A stretch of DNA of 64,000 nt, from assembly GCF_004136575.1 (NCBI RefSeq), contig NZ_NOIQ01000002.1, positions 124,001 through 188,000 of the forward strand, written 5' to 3'. The stretch comes from Rothia koreensis. Its GTDB lineage: Bacteria > Actinomycetota > Actinomycetes > Actinomycetales > Micrococcaceae. Shown one piece after another: positions 43,319-51,797 of this stretch. The position numbers were made by a program, and so were the translations under genes. Position 1 is the first letter of the stretch. Each line of letters opens with the position of its first letter. Under the pieces are notes generated by a model. The model did not search any database. It saw nothing but the letters and a program-made list of their open reading frames with translations, and was not told the DNA's origin.

Positions 43319-44113
43319 ATGAGCAATGACGTGTTTGCTGTGGTGGCAGACCCCACCCGTCGTCGGATCCTGACCGTCGTGAAGGACGGGCCCCGTCCGG
43401 TCAACGACGTCGTGACCGAGCTGGGAGTGAGCCAGCCGACCGTGTCCAAGCATCTCAAGGTGCTGCGAGAAGCGGGCTTGGTGACCATGAAGGCGCAGGG
43501 CCAGAGGCGGCTCTACTCGCTGAACCCCGTACCGTTGGAATCGGTCCGAGAATGGGCCGACCAATTGGTCGCGGACACCGCGGACGCGGAAGAGACAGAA
43601 CCGGCAAAGACCGAGGCCGAAACGGCCGAGACGGGCGACCTGGAGACGGGTTCCCCCGAGGTCGCCGCGTCCCAGCCCTCGGAGGACGAAGGCACCGACG
43701 TCGTTCGGAGCGACGACGTGCCGGCGTCGTCCTCGGGCCCCGAACCGGCATCCGGGACCCCGGCGTCGCAGGAGTCCGGACCCTCACACCGGCGCACCCG
43801 CCATGGAGTGGTGTTCGCCCCGCTGGCTCCCCTGAGCGCTCGTGAGCAGACGGAAACCGAAGAGATCGAGGAGCTCACCTCGGACCTGGCGCCGGCGGTC
43901 GTGCCCGGCGAGCAGGCCTCGGGCGAGGCATCCGGACGGGACGACGTCGCCCCCATGCCCGAAAACGAAGAACGGACGCGGTCCACGGAGTGGGAGCCTC
44001 TCGACCCGGAGGTGCGCCGCACCAGGGAGTATGCGGGAGCCCAGCACGTGGCGGGAGAGACCAAACAAGCGGGATTTTTGGCTAACCTGTTTTCCAGGAA
44101 GCGCGGGCGATAG
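43319..44113 (+). CDS. ArsR-type transcriptional regulator with long acidic C-terminal tail
   Basis: 264 residues. The first 85 are an ArsR/SmtB-like winged helix: VADPTRRRIL, NDVVTELGVSQPTVSKHLKVL, GQRRLYSL. No metal-binding Cys pair is seen. The following 170 residues are rich in Glu, Thr, Ser, Pro and Ala and look disordered, ending in FLANLFSRKRGR, a short hydrophobic-basic motif. Usual ArsR proteins are about 100 residues. The target is unknown. The FadR-like gene follows 62 bases later. Confidence 0.82.
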   Translation: MSNDVFAVVADPTRRRILTVVKDGPRPVNDVVTELGVSQPTVSKHLKVLREAGLVTMKAQGQRRLYSLNPVPLESVREWADQLVADTADAEETEPAKTEAETAETGDLETGSPEVAASQPSEDEGTDVVRSDDVPASSSGPEPASGTPASQESGPSHRRTRHGVVFAPLAPLSAREQTETEEIEELTSDLAPAVVPGEQASGEASGRDDVAPMPENEERTRSTEWEPLDPEVRRTREYAGAQHVAGETKQAGFLANLFSRKRGR

Positions 44114-44175
44114 GAGGGGGTGTCCCCTCCGGCCTGGACCTTCATCGTTGACGAGAGTGAAAGACACACCACCGT

Positions 44176-45087
44176 ATGGCTACCGACCGCAAGATCCTCC
44201 AATGGCTGGAGAACGAGCTGTTCGACGGAAACCTCGTCCTCGGACAAGAGCTTCCGAGCGAACGCAGAATCTCCGAGGCCGTCGGGGCCTCCCGCAGCGC
44301 AACCCACGAGGCGTTGAAGACCCTTGAGTCGATGGGAATCCTCAGGCTGTACGAGGGCAAGAGGCACCAGATGATTGCGCAGCTCGTGCGCGAACCCGCG
44401 GCGAGTGCCGGCCCGGCCCTCAAGCTCCACATGGCAACGGCCGAGTACCCCCTGAGGGACATCGTGCACACCCGTGTGCTCCTCGAGACGTGGGCGTTGC
44501 GTCGCGCCGACCGGGAACACCCGGCGATGCGCGAGCTCACGAAGATCATGGACGAGATGGCCCGTGATGATCTTTCCCTGAAGGACTTCCACCATCTCGA
44601 GGTCTCCTTCCACGTGGCCCTGACCAGACTGGCGGGGAATTCCCTCGTGACCGGGCTGATGACCGGGTTGCGTGACTCGATCTACGAGTACACTCTCTCG
44701 CTGGTGGGCTACGTCCCGTTGTGGTCGACGACCGCGACGCGACTGTGCGCGGAGCACCGGGCCATCTACGCCGCGCTCGAGGCGGGAGACAACGAACTCG
44801 CGGCACGGATGGTGGCCGAACACATCGAGGGCCATTACCTCGAAGCGGGCGTGGACCCCGACCGCAAACAGCGGTCCTCGGGATCGGTCTTCGTTCAGCC
44901 CGAAGCCGATGCCGATGGCGAGGTCCACCCCCTGGAGCCGTCCTCGACCCTCGCGCACAGCGTGGCGGACACGAAGGAGCGCGACGCCGACATGCCTGAC
45001 TCCGCCCCGGAGGTTGCGGAGACTCTGAACTCGATGGAACCGGCGGATGAATCCGGCGCACATGGCGGCTCGTCGCGGGCCCAATGA
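44176..45087 (+). CDS. FadR/GntR family transcriptional regulator with acidic tail
   Basis: 303 residues. N-terminal winged helix with LPSERRISEAVGASRSATHEAL; an FCD ligand domain with LLETWALRRADREHP, HHLEVSFHVALTRLAGN and EHRAIYAALEAGD, whose His and Asp residues can bind metal. The domain ends near residue 225. About 75 acidic, low-complexity residues follow, echoing the regulator upstream. FadR-group proteins sense small carboxylates; the ligand is unknown. Confidence 0.88.
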   Translation: MATDRKILQWLENELFDGNLVLGQELPSERRISEAVGASRSATHEALKTLESMGILRLYEGKRHQMIAQLVREPAASAGPALKLHMATAEYPLRDIVHTRVLLETWALRRADREHPAMRELTKIMDEMARDDLSLKDFHHLEVSFHVALTRLAGNSLVTGLMTGLRDSIYEYTLSLVGYVPLWSTTATRLCAEHRAIYAALEAGDNELAARMVAEHIEGHYLEAGVDPDRKQRSSGSVFVQPEADADGEVHPLEPSSTLAHSVADTKERDADMPDSAPEVAETLNSMEPADESGAHGGSSRAQ

Positions 45088-45323
45088 CCGGCGCCGTGGA
45101 ACCCCTGCCCTTCGATTCGAGGATCGTTGACCCGACCTTGTAGGGTATGGGAGGAACGTTCTCACTGTGGGGCTTGTCTTTCCCCGCCAGAGACTTCGTG
45201 AGCGAACGTTTTGACCGCAAGCCTCCGCTGTCCTCGGTACGGGACGGCAGGGACGCCATCCGGTGGTGCGGCCGTGCGAGAGCGCGCCGTCCATCGATGT
45301 CCGACTATCAAGGTAGGGATCCT
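45088..45323 (+). promoter_or_regulatory. Leader region upstream of bS22
   Basis: 236 bases without a supported gene. In mycobacteria a BldC-like small regulator precedes bS22; none is found here in any frame. AAGGTAGGGA at 45310-45319 is the ribosome binding site for bS22. A promoter for this highly expressed gene is expected but not resolved. Confidence 0.4.
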
Positions 45324-45422
45324 ATGGGTTCAGTTATTAAGAAGCGCCGCAAGCGCATGGCGAAGAAGAAGCACCGCAAGCTGCTTCGCAAGACCCGTCA
45401 CCAGCGCCGCAACAAGAAGTAG
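45324..45422 (+). CDS. Small ribosomal protein bS22 (AURKAIP1/COX24-like)
   Basis: 32 residues: the sequence starts MGSVIKKRRKRMAKKKHR and is almost wholly Lys, Arg and His. This matches the tiny actinobacterial 30S protein bS22 seen in mycobacterial ribosomes near the decoding centre. It has its own ribosome binding site and is followed by a hairpin. Confidence 0.92.
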   Translation: MGSVIKKRRKRMAKKKHRKLLRKTRHQRRNKK

Positions 45423-45443
45423 ACACTTTTTGTGCCCAGCATC

Positions 45444-45480
45444 TTCGGCCGCCACCTCCATCGAGCGAGGGGCGGCCGAA
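45444..45480 (+). terminator. Candidate terminator after bS22
   Basis: 10-bp stem TTCGGCCGCC/GGCGGCCGAA with a 17-base loop, 21 bases after the stop. The large loop and lack of a following T run make it moderate evidence only. Confidence 0.5.
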
Positions 45481-45522
45481 TGCGTATCGGGCACCACCAT
45501 TGACCGGGGCGGAGGGCCCGAC

Positions 45523-45816
45523 ATGACGCGAGAGACCGATATCGAGCAGAGCATTTCCGTGGAACTGCTGACCAGCCCCGGATGCCATCTCTGCGCGGAC
45601 GCCAAAAGAGACCTCGACGAGGTAACGGGTCCCCTGGGCCTGGAATGGACTGAGATCAATGTCGAGGACCACCTGGATCTGCTCAAGCAACATGCCGAAG
45701 ACATTCCGGTCGTCCGGGTCAACGGGGTTCCGCGTGACTTCTGGCGGGTCGACAAGCCTCGCCTCCGGCGGATTCTCCAGGGGATGATGGCAGGCCGCGA
45801 CCCGGAAGAACTATGA
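45523..45816 (+). CDS. Glutaredoxin family protein
   Basis: 97-residue thioredoxin-fold protein with redox motif CHLC (Cys21, Cys24) after LLTSPG, and the cis-Pro in DIPVVRVNG. It resembles the DUF836-type glutaredoxins that sit near heme and cytochrome genes in actinobacteria. In a mycothiol organism its reductant is uncertain. It precedes the phosphatase and the cytochrome c maturation genes. Confidence 0.88.
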   Translation: MTRETDIEQSISVELLTSPGCHLCADAKRDLDEVTGPLGLEWTEINVEDHLDLLKQHAEDIPVVRVNGVPRDFWRVDKPRLRRILQGMMAGRDPEEL

Positions 45817-45883
45817 GACATCGCTCGTTGCGCAGGGCCCTCCTCGAATGGCCGCCGGTCGGCCGATCTGGGAGACTGAAAAC

Positions 45884-46561
45884 ATGAGTCCACGTGCAAC
45901 TGTTCACCTCCTGAGGCATGGTGAGGTCCACAACCCGGATCGCATCGTCTATGGTTGCCTCCCCAATTTCCATCTGTCCGAGACCGGCCAGGCGATGGCC
46001 GAACTGGCGGCCCGTGAGCTTGAACGCAGGGCCGCCGACGGCGCAAACATCACCTATCTGGCGGCCTCGCCGCTGACGCGCACCCAGGAGACTGCGGCCC
46101 CGATCTCCGAGAAGCTCGGTCTTCCCATTGCTTCGGACGGGCGTGTCATCGAAGCGGGAAACCACTTCGAGGGTCTGCACGTGAACAGGTCGGAACTCCT
46201 GCGCAACCCGCGCCACTGGCCCAAACTGGTCAATCCTTTGCGGCCGTCCTGGGGCGAGCCGTACCGCGAGCAGGTCGATCGCATGTCCGAGGCGATCAAG
46301 TCCGCCGCGGCCGAGGCGGTGGACAGGGGAGGAGACGGCGCCGAGGCCGTGATCGTCTCACACCAGTTGCCCATCTGGATGGCCCGGTCGAGCATCGAGG
46401 GCCGGCCCCTCCCTCATGATCCGCGGTCGCGCCAATGCAATCTCGCGTCACTGACCTCGTTGCACTTCGACGACATCAGCGCCGGAACGCGGCCTCGGAT
46501 CGAGTATTGTGAACCGGCGGCCGAGCTCTACTCAGGGGTCATTCAGCTTCCGGGATCATAA
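45884..46561 (+). CDS. Histidine phosphatase family protein
   Basis: 225 residues. The phosphohistidine motif LLRHGEVHNP is at residues 9-18, the second catalytic region SPLTRTQETA near 65, and VSHQLPIW near 162. Substrate unknown. ATG 45884 has GGGAG 9 bases upstream. In mycobacteria the same type of protein directly precedes the cytochrome c maturation genes, as here. Confidence 0.9.
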   Translation: MSPRATVHLLRHGEVHNPDRIVYGCLPNFHLSETGQAMAELAARELERRAADGANITYLAASPLTRTQETAAPISEKLGLPIASDGRVIEAGNHFEGLHVNRSELLRNPRHWPKLVNPLRPSWGEPYREQVDRMSEAIKSAAAEAVDRGGDGAEAVIVSHQLPIWMARSSIEGRPLPHDPRSRQCNLASLTSLHFDDISAGTRPRIEYCEPAAELYSGVIQLPGS

Positions 46562-46685
46562 TTCGATACATGGGTCCGTGGTCGATCCCAGCCCCGCCTG
46601 TGGACATTGACTTCCCGGCGACCTTTCCGAGGAACGCGCCGTCGGACCCCGAACCAACATCGTGAAATCTTCCAGAGAGTCACCC

Positions 46686-47321
46686 ATGCCCAGTTCTTAT
46701 TCCAAGCCGATGACGCGCCGAGGCCTGCTGTCGGCGGCCTCGGTGCTCGGACTGGCCGCCTTGACCGCCTGCTCCGACAAGGACAACTCGGAGCTGGCAG
46801 ACCAGGCGAACTCAGCGGACGGCAAAGGGTACGTCTCGGGGGACGGATCCGTGACTGAATTCAAGGAGAAGGACCGCGGCGAACCCGTGGACTTCGAGGG
46901 GACGCTGTTCGACGGAACCCCGGTGAAGGGCTCGGATCTTCCCGGCAAACCGAGTCTGCTGAATTTCTGGTACGCAGGGTGTGCCCCGTGCCGTGCCGAA
47001 GCCCCGCACTTGCAGAAGCTCTTCGGGGAGTTCGGCGAAGCCGCGAACTTCTACGGGATCAATCTCCGGGACGAGCAGGGAACGGCGGAAGCCTTCGAAC
47101 GCAATTTCGGGATCCAGTACCCCTCCGTGGAAGACCGCGCCGGGGGAGTGCTGATGGACCTCTCCGAATACGTCCCGGCCCAGGCCGTACCGACCACTCT
47201 CGTCCTGGACTCCCAGGGGCGTGTGGCCGCGCGCGTCCTCGGGCAGATCGATGAGTCCGTGGTTCGTACGCTTCTGCAGGACCAGGTCGAGGGCAAAGAT
47301 TCCTCGTCGAAGAATTCGTAG
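46686..47321 (+). CDS. TlpA/ResA-like lipoprotein thiol-disulfide reductase
   Basis: 211 residues. A signal peptide with a twin-arginine-like start (MTRRGLLSAAS) leads to lipobox LTAC (Cys29), so it should be anchored outside the membrane. The thioredoxin active site CAPC lies near residues 98-101, and the cis-Pro at AVPTTLVLD. It should reduce the CXXCH of apocytochrome c (ResA/CcsX role). GTG 46662 is an alternative start. The ccdA gene follows after 8 bases. Confidence 0.9.
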   Translation: MPSSYSKPMTRRGLLSAASVLGLAALTACSDKDNSELADQANSADGKGYVSGDGSVTEFKEKDRGEPVDFEGTLFDGTPVKGSDLPGKPSLLNFWYAGCAPCRAEAPHLQKLFGEFGEAANFYGINLRDEQGTAEAFERNFGIQYPSVEDRAGGVLMDLSEYVPAQAVPTTLVLDSQGRVAARVLGQIDESVVRTLLQDQVEGKDSSSKNS

Positions 47322-47329
47322 GTTGAGCC

Positions 47330-48094
47330 TTGGATCTAGCCGCAGATTCTTCCTTCGGTTCCGTCGTGCTGGAAGGCTCGCTCTGGGCCTCCATTCCACT
47401 GGCGGCGCTGGCTGGACTCATCTCCTTCGCGTCGCCTTGCGTTCTTCCCCTCGTGCCGGGGTACCTGGCCTATGTCACGGGACTGACCGGCAACGACCTC
47501 CAGCGAAAGCGTCGCGGACGCATGTTCGCCGGAACGGCCCTGTTCATCCTCGGTTTTTCGGTCGTGTTCGTCCTGATGTCCGTGGTGCTCGCCCAGATCG
47601 GGGCCGCACCCTGGGTGCGCGGGCAGACCTGGATCCAAGTGGTTCTGGGACTCGTGGTGATCCTGCTCGGCGTCGTCTTCATGGGCGGCCTGTCGTGGTT
47701 CCAGAAGGACAGAAAAATCCACTCCAAGCCGCCCGCCGGGTTGTGGGGCGCGCCGGTCCTGGGCATCACTTTCGGGCTGGGTTGGGCGCCCTGCATCGGA
47801 CCGACCTTCGCGGCGGTGCAGGCGCTGGTCTTCATCGAGGGCCCCAACAGTCTCAAGGCCATCGGCCTGACACTGGCCTACTGCCTCGGTCTGGGTATTC
47901 CGTTTCTCCTGATCGCCCTCGGGTTCAGGAAATCGGCAGAAATGTTCGACTTTCTCAAGAAGCACCGTCGGGCCCTGCAGATCGTCGGGGGCATCGCGCT
48001 CGTCGTCGTCGGCGTGCTGATGGCGACCGGCCTCTGGGCGGCAATGATGTCCTGGCTCCAGGCATCGAGCCCGGGGTACGAGCTACCGGTGTGA
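47330..48094 (+). CDS. ccdA: Cytochrome c biogenesis protein CcdA
   Basis: 254-residue, six-helix membrane protein passing reductant from cytoplasmic thioredoxin to the TlpA-like protein. The redox cysteines are in FASPCVLPLVPGYLAY and LGWAPCIGPTFAA, the two half-repeats typical of CcdA. TTG 47330 is used; the true start could be slightly downstream. It lies between tlpA and resB. Confidence 0.93.
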   Translation: MDLAADSSFGSVVLEGSLWASIPLAALAGLISFASPCVLPLVPGYLAYVTGLTGNDLQRKRRGRMFAGTALFILGFSVVFVLMSVVLAQIGAAPWVRGQTWIQVVLGLVVILLGVVFMGGLSWFQKDRKIHSKPPAGLWGAPVLGITFGLGWAPCIGPTFAAVQALVFIEGPNSLKAIGLTLAYCLGLGIPFLLIALGFRKSAEMFDFLKKHRRALQIVGGIALVVVGVLMATGLWAAMMSWLQASSPGYELPV

Positions 48095-48154
48095 TCGAGA
48101 CCAGGCAGGTTCCCGAACCACCACGGCAGAAATCCGCTACCGAAGATGGATGGC

Positions 48155-49780
48155 ATGAGTAACAAGAAGAAGGCAGCCAAGAAAGACGCTCCGGTCCTGG
48201 GGCTCATTGGCATGCTCAGGTGGGCCTGGACCCAACTGACCAAGATGAACACCGCGCTGTTCCTCTTGCTGCTGCTCGCGGTCGCCGCGGTCCCGGGATC
48301 AATGTTCCCCCAGAACATTCAGGACCCCCAGAAAGTCCAGGAGTACAAGGACTCCCACACCACGTGGGGCCCGATCGCCGACAAGCTGCAGCTCTTCGAC
48401 GTGTTCTCCTCGGCCTGGTTCTCGGCCATTTACATTCTGCTGTTCATCTCTCTCATCGGGTGCGTCGTCCCGCGGACTATCAAGCACGCCAAGGCCTTCA
48501 GGGCCAAGCCCCCGCGAACACCGCGCAACCTCACACGCTTGCCGCAGCATCGCGTTCTGACCATCCCCGTCGACTCGGTCGAGGGAGGACTCACGGCCAA
48601 CGGGGCGGTGCGCACCGCCAACAAGATCTTGCGCAAGCGTCATTACCGGACCGAAGTCCGTGAGGATTCCACGGCCCCGAGCGTCGGTGCGGAACGCGGC
48701 TACATTCGGGAAATCGGCAACCTGTTGTTCCACGCGTCCATGATCGGCGTGCTGGTCGGCGTGGCGATTGGCGGTCAGTTCGGCTACAGCGGGCAGAAGA
48801 TCGTGGCCGAGGGAGAATCCCATGTGAACACCCTCATCAGCTACGACTCCTTCAAACCCGGGACCAATTACAACCCGGATTGGCTGCGCAACTTCTCGGT
48901 CACCCTGGACAAACTGAATGTCACCTACGACCGTGACAAGACGTCCTCGACGTACGGCCAGGACCTCAGCTACGACGCCCAGATGACGGTCAAGGACAGC
49001 CCCGGGGCGAAGGCAAAGAAGGAATCCCTCAAGGTCAACGAGCCGCTGAACATCGATGGCAACAATGTTTACCTCCAGGGCAACGGCTATGCCCCGATCG
49101 TGAAGGTCACCGGCGGCGACGGGAAGGTCGCCTACGAGGGCCCGGTCGTCTCCTTGCCGACGGACAAGGTCTTCACCTCGTCCATGGTCCTCAAGGTTCC
49201 CGACGCCGGGCCGGACCAGCTCGGTTTCGTCGGGATGTTCCTCCCGACCGCGGTGATCCAACCCGGCCAGATGCCGTACTCGGCAGACGCGGCTCCGGCG
49301 AATCCGGCCCTGGTCCTGTCCTCGTACTCCGGGGACCTCGGTCTCGACGACGGCAAGCCGCAGAACGTGTACGTGCTCGACACCGACAAGCTCAACGAGC
49401 TCAACTCGATGAAGTCGGAGAACGGCGGAATCGTGCTGACCGAGGAGAACAACAAGCTCGATCTTCCCGACAACAAGGGAAGCATCGAGTTCGAAGGGGT
49501 CAAACGGTACGCGGGCCTGGATATTCATTACGACCCGGGCAAGCCCGTGGTCCTGGTCTCCTTCCTGCTCGCCTTCGGTGGCCTGATCATTTCACTCTTC
49601 GTGGCCCGTCGTCGGTTGTGGGTCAAGGCCCGCGAGACGACGCTCGACGGGGGAACCAAGGCCGTCGTCGTGGAATACGGGTTGCTGGCGCGCGGGGAGG
49701 ACCCGAGGCTTGCCGCAGAGGCCGACAAATTGACCGAAATCTTCGCCCAGGAATGGGGACTAGAATTCAGCGAGGGATAA
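48155..49780 (+). CDS. resB: Cytochrome c biogenesis protein ResB (Ccs1)
   Basis: System II heme lyase subunit, about 541 residues. Membrane helices occur near residues 26-45, 80-105 and 180-205, followed by a large extracytoplasmic domain and a last helix near 470-490 (PVVLVSFLLAFGGLIISLFV). It works with CcsB to attach heme to apocytochrome c. ATG 48155 (MSNKKK) and ATG 48146 are both possible. Confidence 0.93.
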   Translation: MSNKKKAAKKDAPVLGLIGMLRWAWTQLTKMNTALFLLLLLAVAAVPGSMFPQNIQDPQKVQEYKDSHTTWGPIADKLQLFDVFSSAWFSAIYILLFISLIGCVVPRTIKHAKAFRAKPPRTPRNLTRLPQHRVLTIPVDSVEGGLTANGAVRTANKILRKRHYRTEVREDSTAPSVGAERGYIREIGNLLFHASMIGVLVGVAIGGQFGYSGQKIVAEGESHVNTLISYDSFKPGTNYNPDWLRNFSVTLDKLNVTYDRDKTSSTYGQDLSYDAQMTVKDSPGAKAKKESLKVNEPLNIDGNNVYLQGNGYAPIVKVTGGDGKVAYEGPVVSLPTDKVFTSSMVLKVPDAGPDQLGFVGMFLPTAVIQPGQMPYSADAAPANPALVLSSYSGDLGLDDGKPQNVYVLDTDKLNELNSMKSENGGIVLTEENNKLDLPDNKGSIEFEGVKRYAGLDIHYDPGKPVVLVSFLLAFGGLIISLFVARRRLWVKARETTLDGGTKAVVVEYGLLARGEDPRLAAEADKLTEIFAQEWGLEFSEG

Positions 49781-49859
49781 TTTCCTCGCATCGGACCGAC
49801 TGGTCGCGGGAGTGCCCCCATCCGAGTCTCCCTCGCCTCGTCGTTCCAGAAAGGGAAGC

Positions 49860-50960
49860 ATGACCATCAACGAGAACCTGGGCCAGTGGAGCGAAACCTT
49901 CATGCTGCTGGCCGCGGTGACCTACCTGGTGTCCTTCGTCGCCTTCACCTGGGACCTGGCGTCCCATTCCCGCGCCACGCGCAAGGCGGAGGCGGCTGCC
50001 GGCTCTGCCGATGAAACCGGCGTACCGGCCACGGTCGGGGCGAGCCCGGTCGCACGGAACAGCGAGAAATCAGGCTCGGGCGTCTCGGCGGCCGTCCTGG
50101 AAGGCGGGGGAGGTGGCAGCCGCGGTCGCGCCTACAACGCCCGGACCAGGGCCAAGCTGAACAACTACGTCGCCGACGATTCGATGACCTATACGGGGGA
50201 ACGGCGGGTGGCCGCACGCGTCGCCGTCGCCGTCATGATCATTGCGTGCGCGATCCACGTGATCGGCGTCGTGACCCGCGGACTGGCCGCCGGCCGTGTT
50301 CCCTGGGGCAACATGTACGAGTTCTGCACCACGGGCGCACTCGTGGTCTCCGTGGTATTCCTCGTCGCGCTGATCTTCCGTGACCTGCGTTTTGTCGGGG
50401 CACTGGTCACCGGGCTGTCCCTGATCATGATGGTCGCCGCCACGATCGGCTTCCCCACGCCCGTGGGCCACCTCAAGCCCGCTCTGCAGTCCTACTGGCT
50501 CGTGATCCACGTATCGGTGGCCGTCATGGCCTCCGGCGTCTTCACCATTACGTTCGCGATGGCCGTGCTCCAACTGATCCAGTCCCGGCGGGAACGGAAG
50601 CTGATCGAAGGGGAAAAGGCCGGACTGGGCTTCATGCGCCTGGTCCCGTCATCCCAGGCGCTCGAGAACTTCGCCTTCCGTCTCAACACGGTGGGCTTCG
50701 TGATGTGGACCTTCACCCTGGCCATGGGCGCAATCTGGGCCAACAAGGCCTGGGGGCGTTACTGGGGCTGGGACACCAAGGAAGTGTGGACCTTCGTGAT
50801 CTGGGTCGTCTACGCGGCGTACCTGCACGCTCGGGCCACACGCGGTTGGACCGGGCCCCGTTCCGCATGGTTGTCGATCATCGGCTACGGCTGCATCATC
50901 TTCAACTTCACCGCAGTGAACGTGGTCTTCAACGGGCTGCATTCCTACTCCGGCCTGTAG
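49860..50960 (+). CDS. ccsB: c-type cytochrome biogenesis protein CcsB (ResC)
   Basis: 366-residue polytopic partner of ResB. The heme-handling WWD motif is WGRYWGWDTKEVWTFVIW near the C-terminus, with conserved His in HVSVAVM and HARATRGW. After the first helix there is an unusual 80-residue hydrophilic linker with a Gly run (residues about 80-88). Start ATG 49860 follows AAAGGGAAGC. Confidence 0.94.
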   Translation: MTINENLGQWSETFMLLAAVTYLVSFVAFTWDLASHSRATRKAEAAAGSADETGVPATVGASPVARNSEKSGSGVSAAVLEGGGGGSRGRAYNARTRAKLNNYVADDSMTYTGERRVAARVAVAVMIIACAIHVIGVVTRGLAAGRVPWGNMYEFCTTGALVVSVVFLVALIFRDLRFVGALVTGLSLIMMVAATIGFPTPVGHLKPALQSYWLVIHVSVAVMASGVFTITFAMAVLQLIQSRRERKLIEGEKAGLGFMRLVPSSQALENFAFRLNTVGFVMWTFTLAMGAIWANKAWGRYWGWDTKEVWTFVIWVVYAAYLHARATRGWTGPRSAWLSIIGYGCIIFNFTAVNVVFNGLHSYSGL

Positions 50961-51002
50961 GAGCCGGCCTTCGGCCGCGCGGACCGTCCCCGGACGTGCC
51001 GG

Positions 51003-51365
51003 TCAGGACACGTCGGGGTCCGTATCGTCGCGGCCCTCTTCCCGACGGCGTCGCTCTTCGTCTCGCTTCCTGCGTTCGGCCTGCTGGTCCAGGAATTTGA
51101 GGTAGGCCTCGTCGTCGTCCGGAGCGCCCTCCGGCGGCAGGCCGTGATTGCCGGCGTCTGAGCGGCGCCCTGCCCTGTACCGTCGGAAACCGAAGACCAA
51201 CCACAGCACCGGTCCGAGCACGGGGAATATCAGCGCGATGATGAACCACAACGCTTTGGGCAGAGCCACGATATGGCGCTTTTCCGTGCGGGCGATGTCG
51301 AGAAGGGCATAGATGGTCATGCCGACGACGACGGCCGCCGCGACGATGATCAGTACTGCTCGCAT
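51003..51365 (-). CDS. PLD nuclease N-terminal domain (PLDc_N) membrane protein
   Basis: 120 residues: a first TM at about 3-22, then ALPKALWFIIALIFPVLGPVLWLVFG, the PLDc_N two-helix pattern, and a charged C-terminal coil rich in Arg and Glu. No phospholipase catalytic domain is attached. Function unknown. It is convergent with ccsB and divergent from the DUF4229 gene. Confidence 0.82.
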   Translation of the reverse strand: MRAVLIIVAAAVVVGMTIYALLDIARTEKRHIVALPKALWFIIALIFPVLGPVLWLVFGFRRYRAGRRSDAGNHGLPPEGAPDDDEAYLKFLDQQAERRKRDEERRRREEGRDDTDPDVS

Positions 51366-51435
51366 ACATGTCAGCTTACCGGTGGCGTGCGGGCCAGGTC
51401 ACTGAGCGGATCACCAGGTCCGGAGAGTAGACTCG

Positions 51436-51735
51436 GTGACCGTGAAATTCTTGTACTACACCCTGCTCCGCTTCGGCCTGATGGCCGTTGTCTTCGTAGC
51501 CTGCGTCTACCTGGGAACGGGCGCGATCCTGGCCGGGGTGTTCGCCATCCTCATCGCATTCGCCGTCGCATACCTGGGCTTTCCGAGGCTCCACGAGCAA
51601 GCCAGCAGGGACTTCGGACGGTTCTGGCGCAAGCTGCGCGGCAAGAAGACCAAGAGGACCGTGGAGGACGAGAACATCGAGGTCGAGGACCAGTACGTCG
51701 ACGAACAGCTTCGTCGTGAAGGCCGCGACGTCTGA
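51436..51735 (+). CDS. DUF4229 small membrane protein
   Basis: 99 residues from GTG 51436 (GTG 51442 also fits). KFLYYTLLRFGLMAVVF and a second helix to about 50 form a hairpin, followed by FPRLHEQASRDFGRFWRKLRG and an acidic tail. It is a conserved actinobacterial family located near menaquinone genes. Function unknown. Confidence 0.82.
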   Translation: MTVKFLYYTLLRFGLMAVVFVACVYLGTGAILAGVFAILIAFAVAYLGFPRLHEQASRDFGRFWRKLRGKKTKRTVEDENIEVEDQYVDEQLRREGRDV

Positions 51736-51797
51736 CCGACGCGCAACCTGACGGCTCCGATTCCGTCACGACCCCACCGAGAGGGATTGGTTCGGGT

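Noticed and set aside
51749-51768. TGACGG/CCGTCA hairpin between the DUF4229 and MFS genes
   Set aside because: Six-base stem with an 8-base loop and no T run; too weak to call as a terminator.
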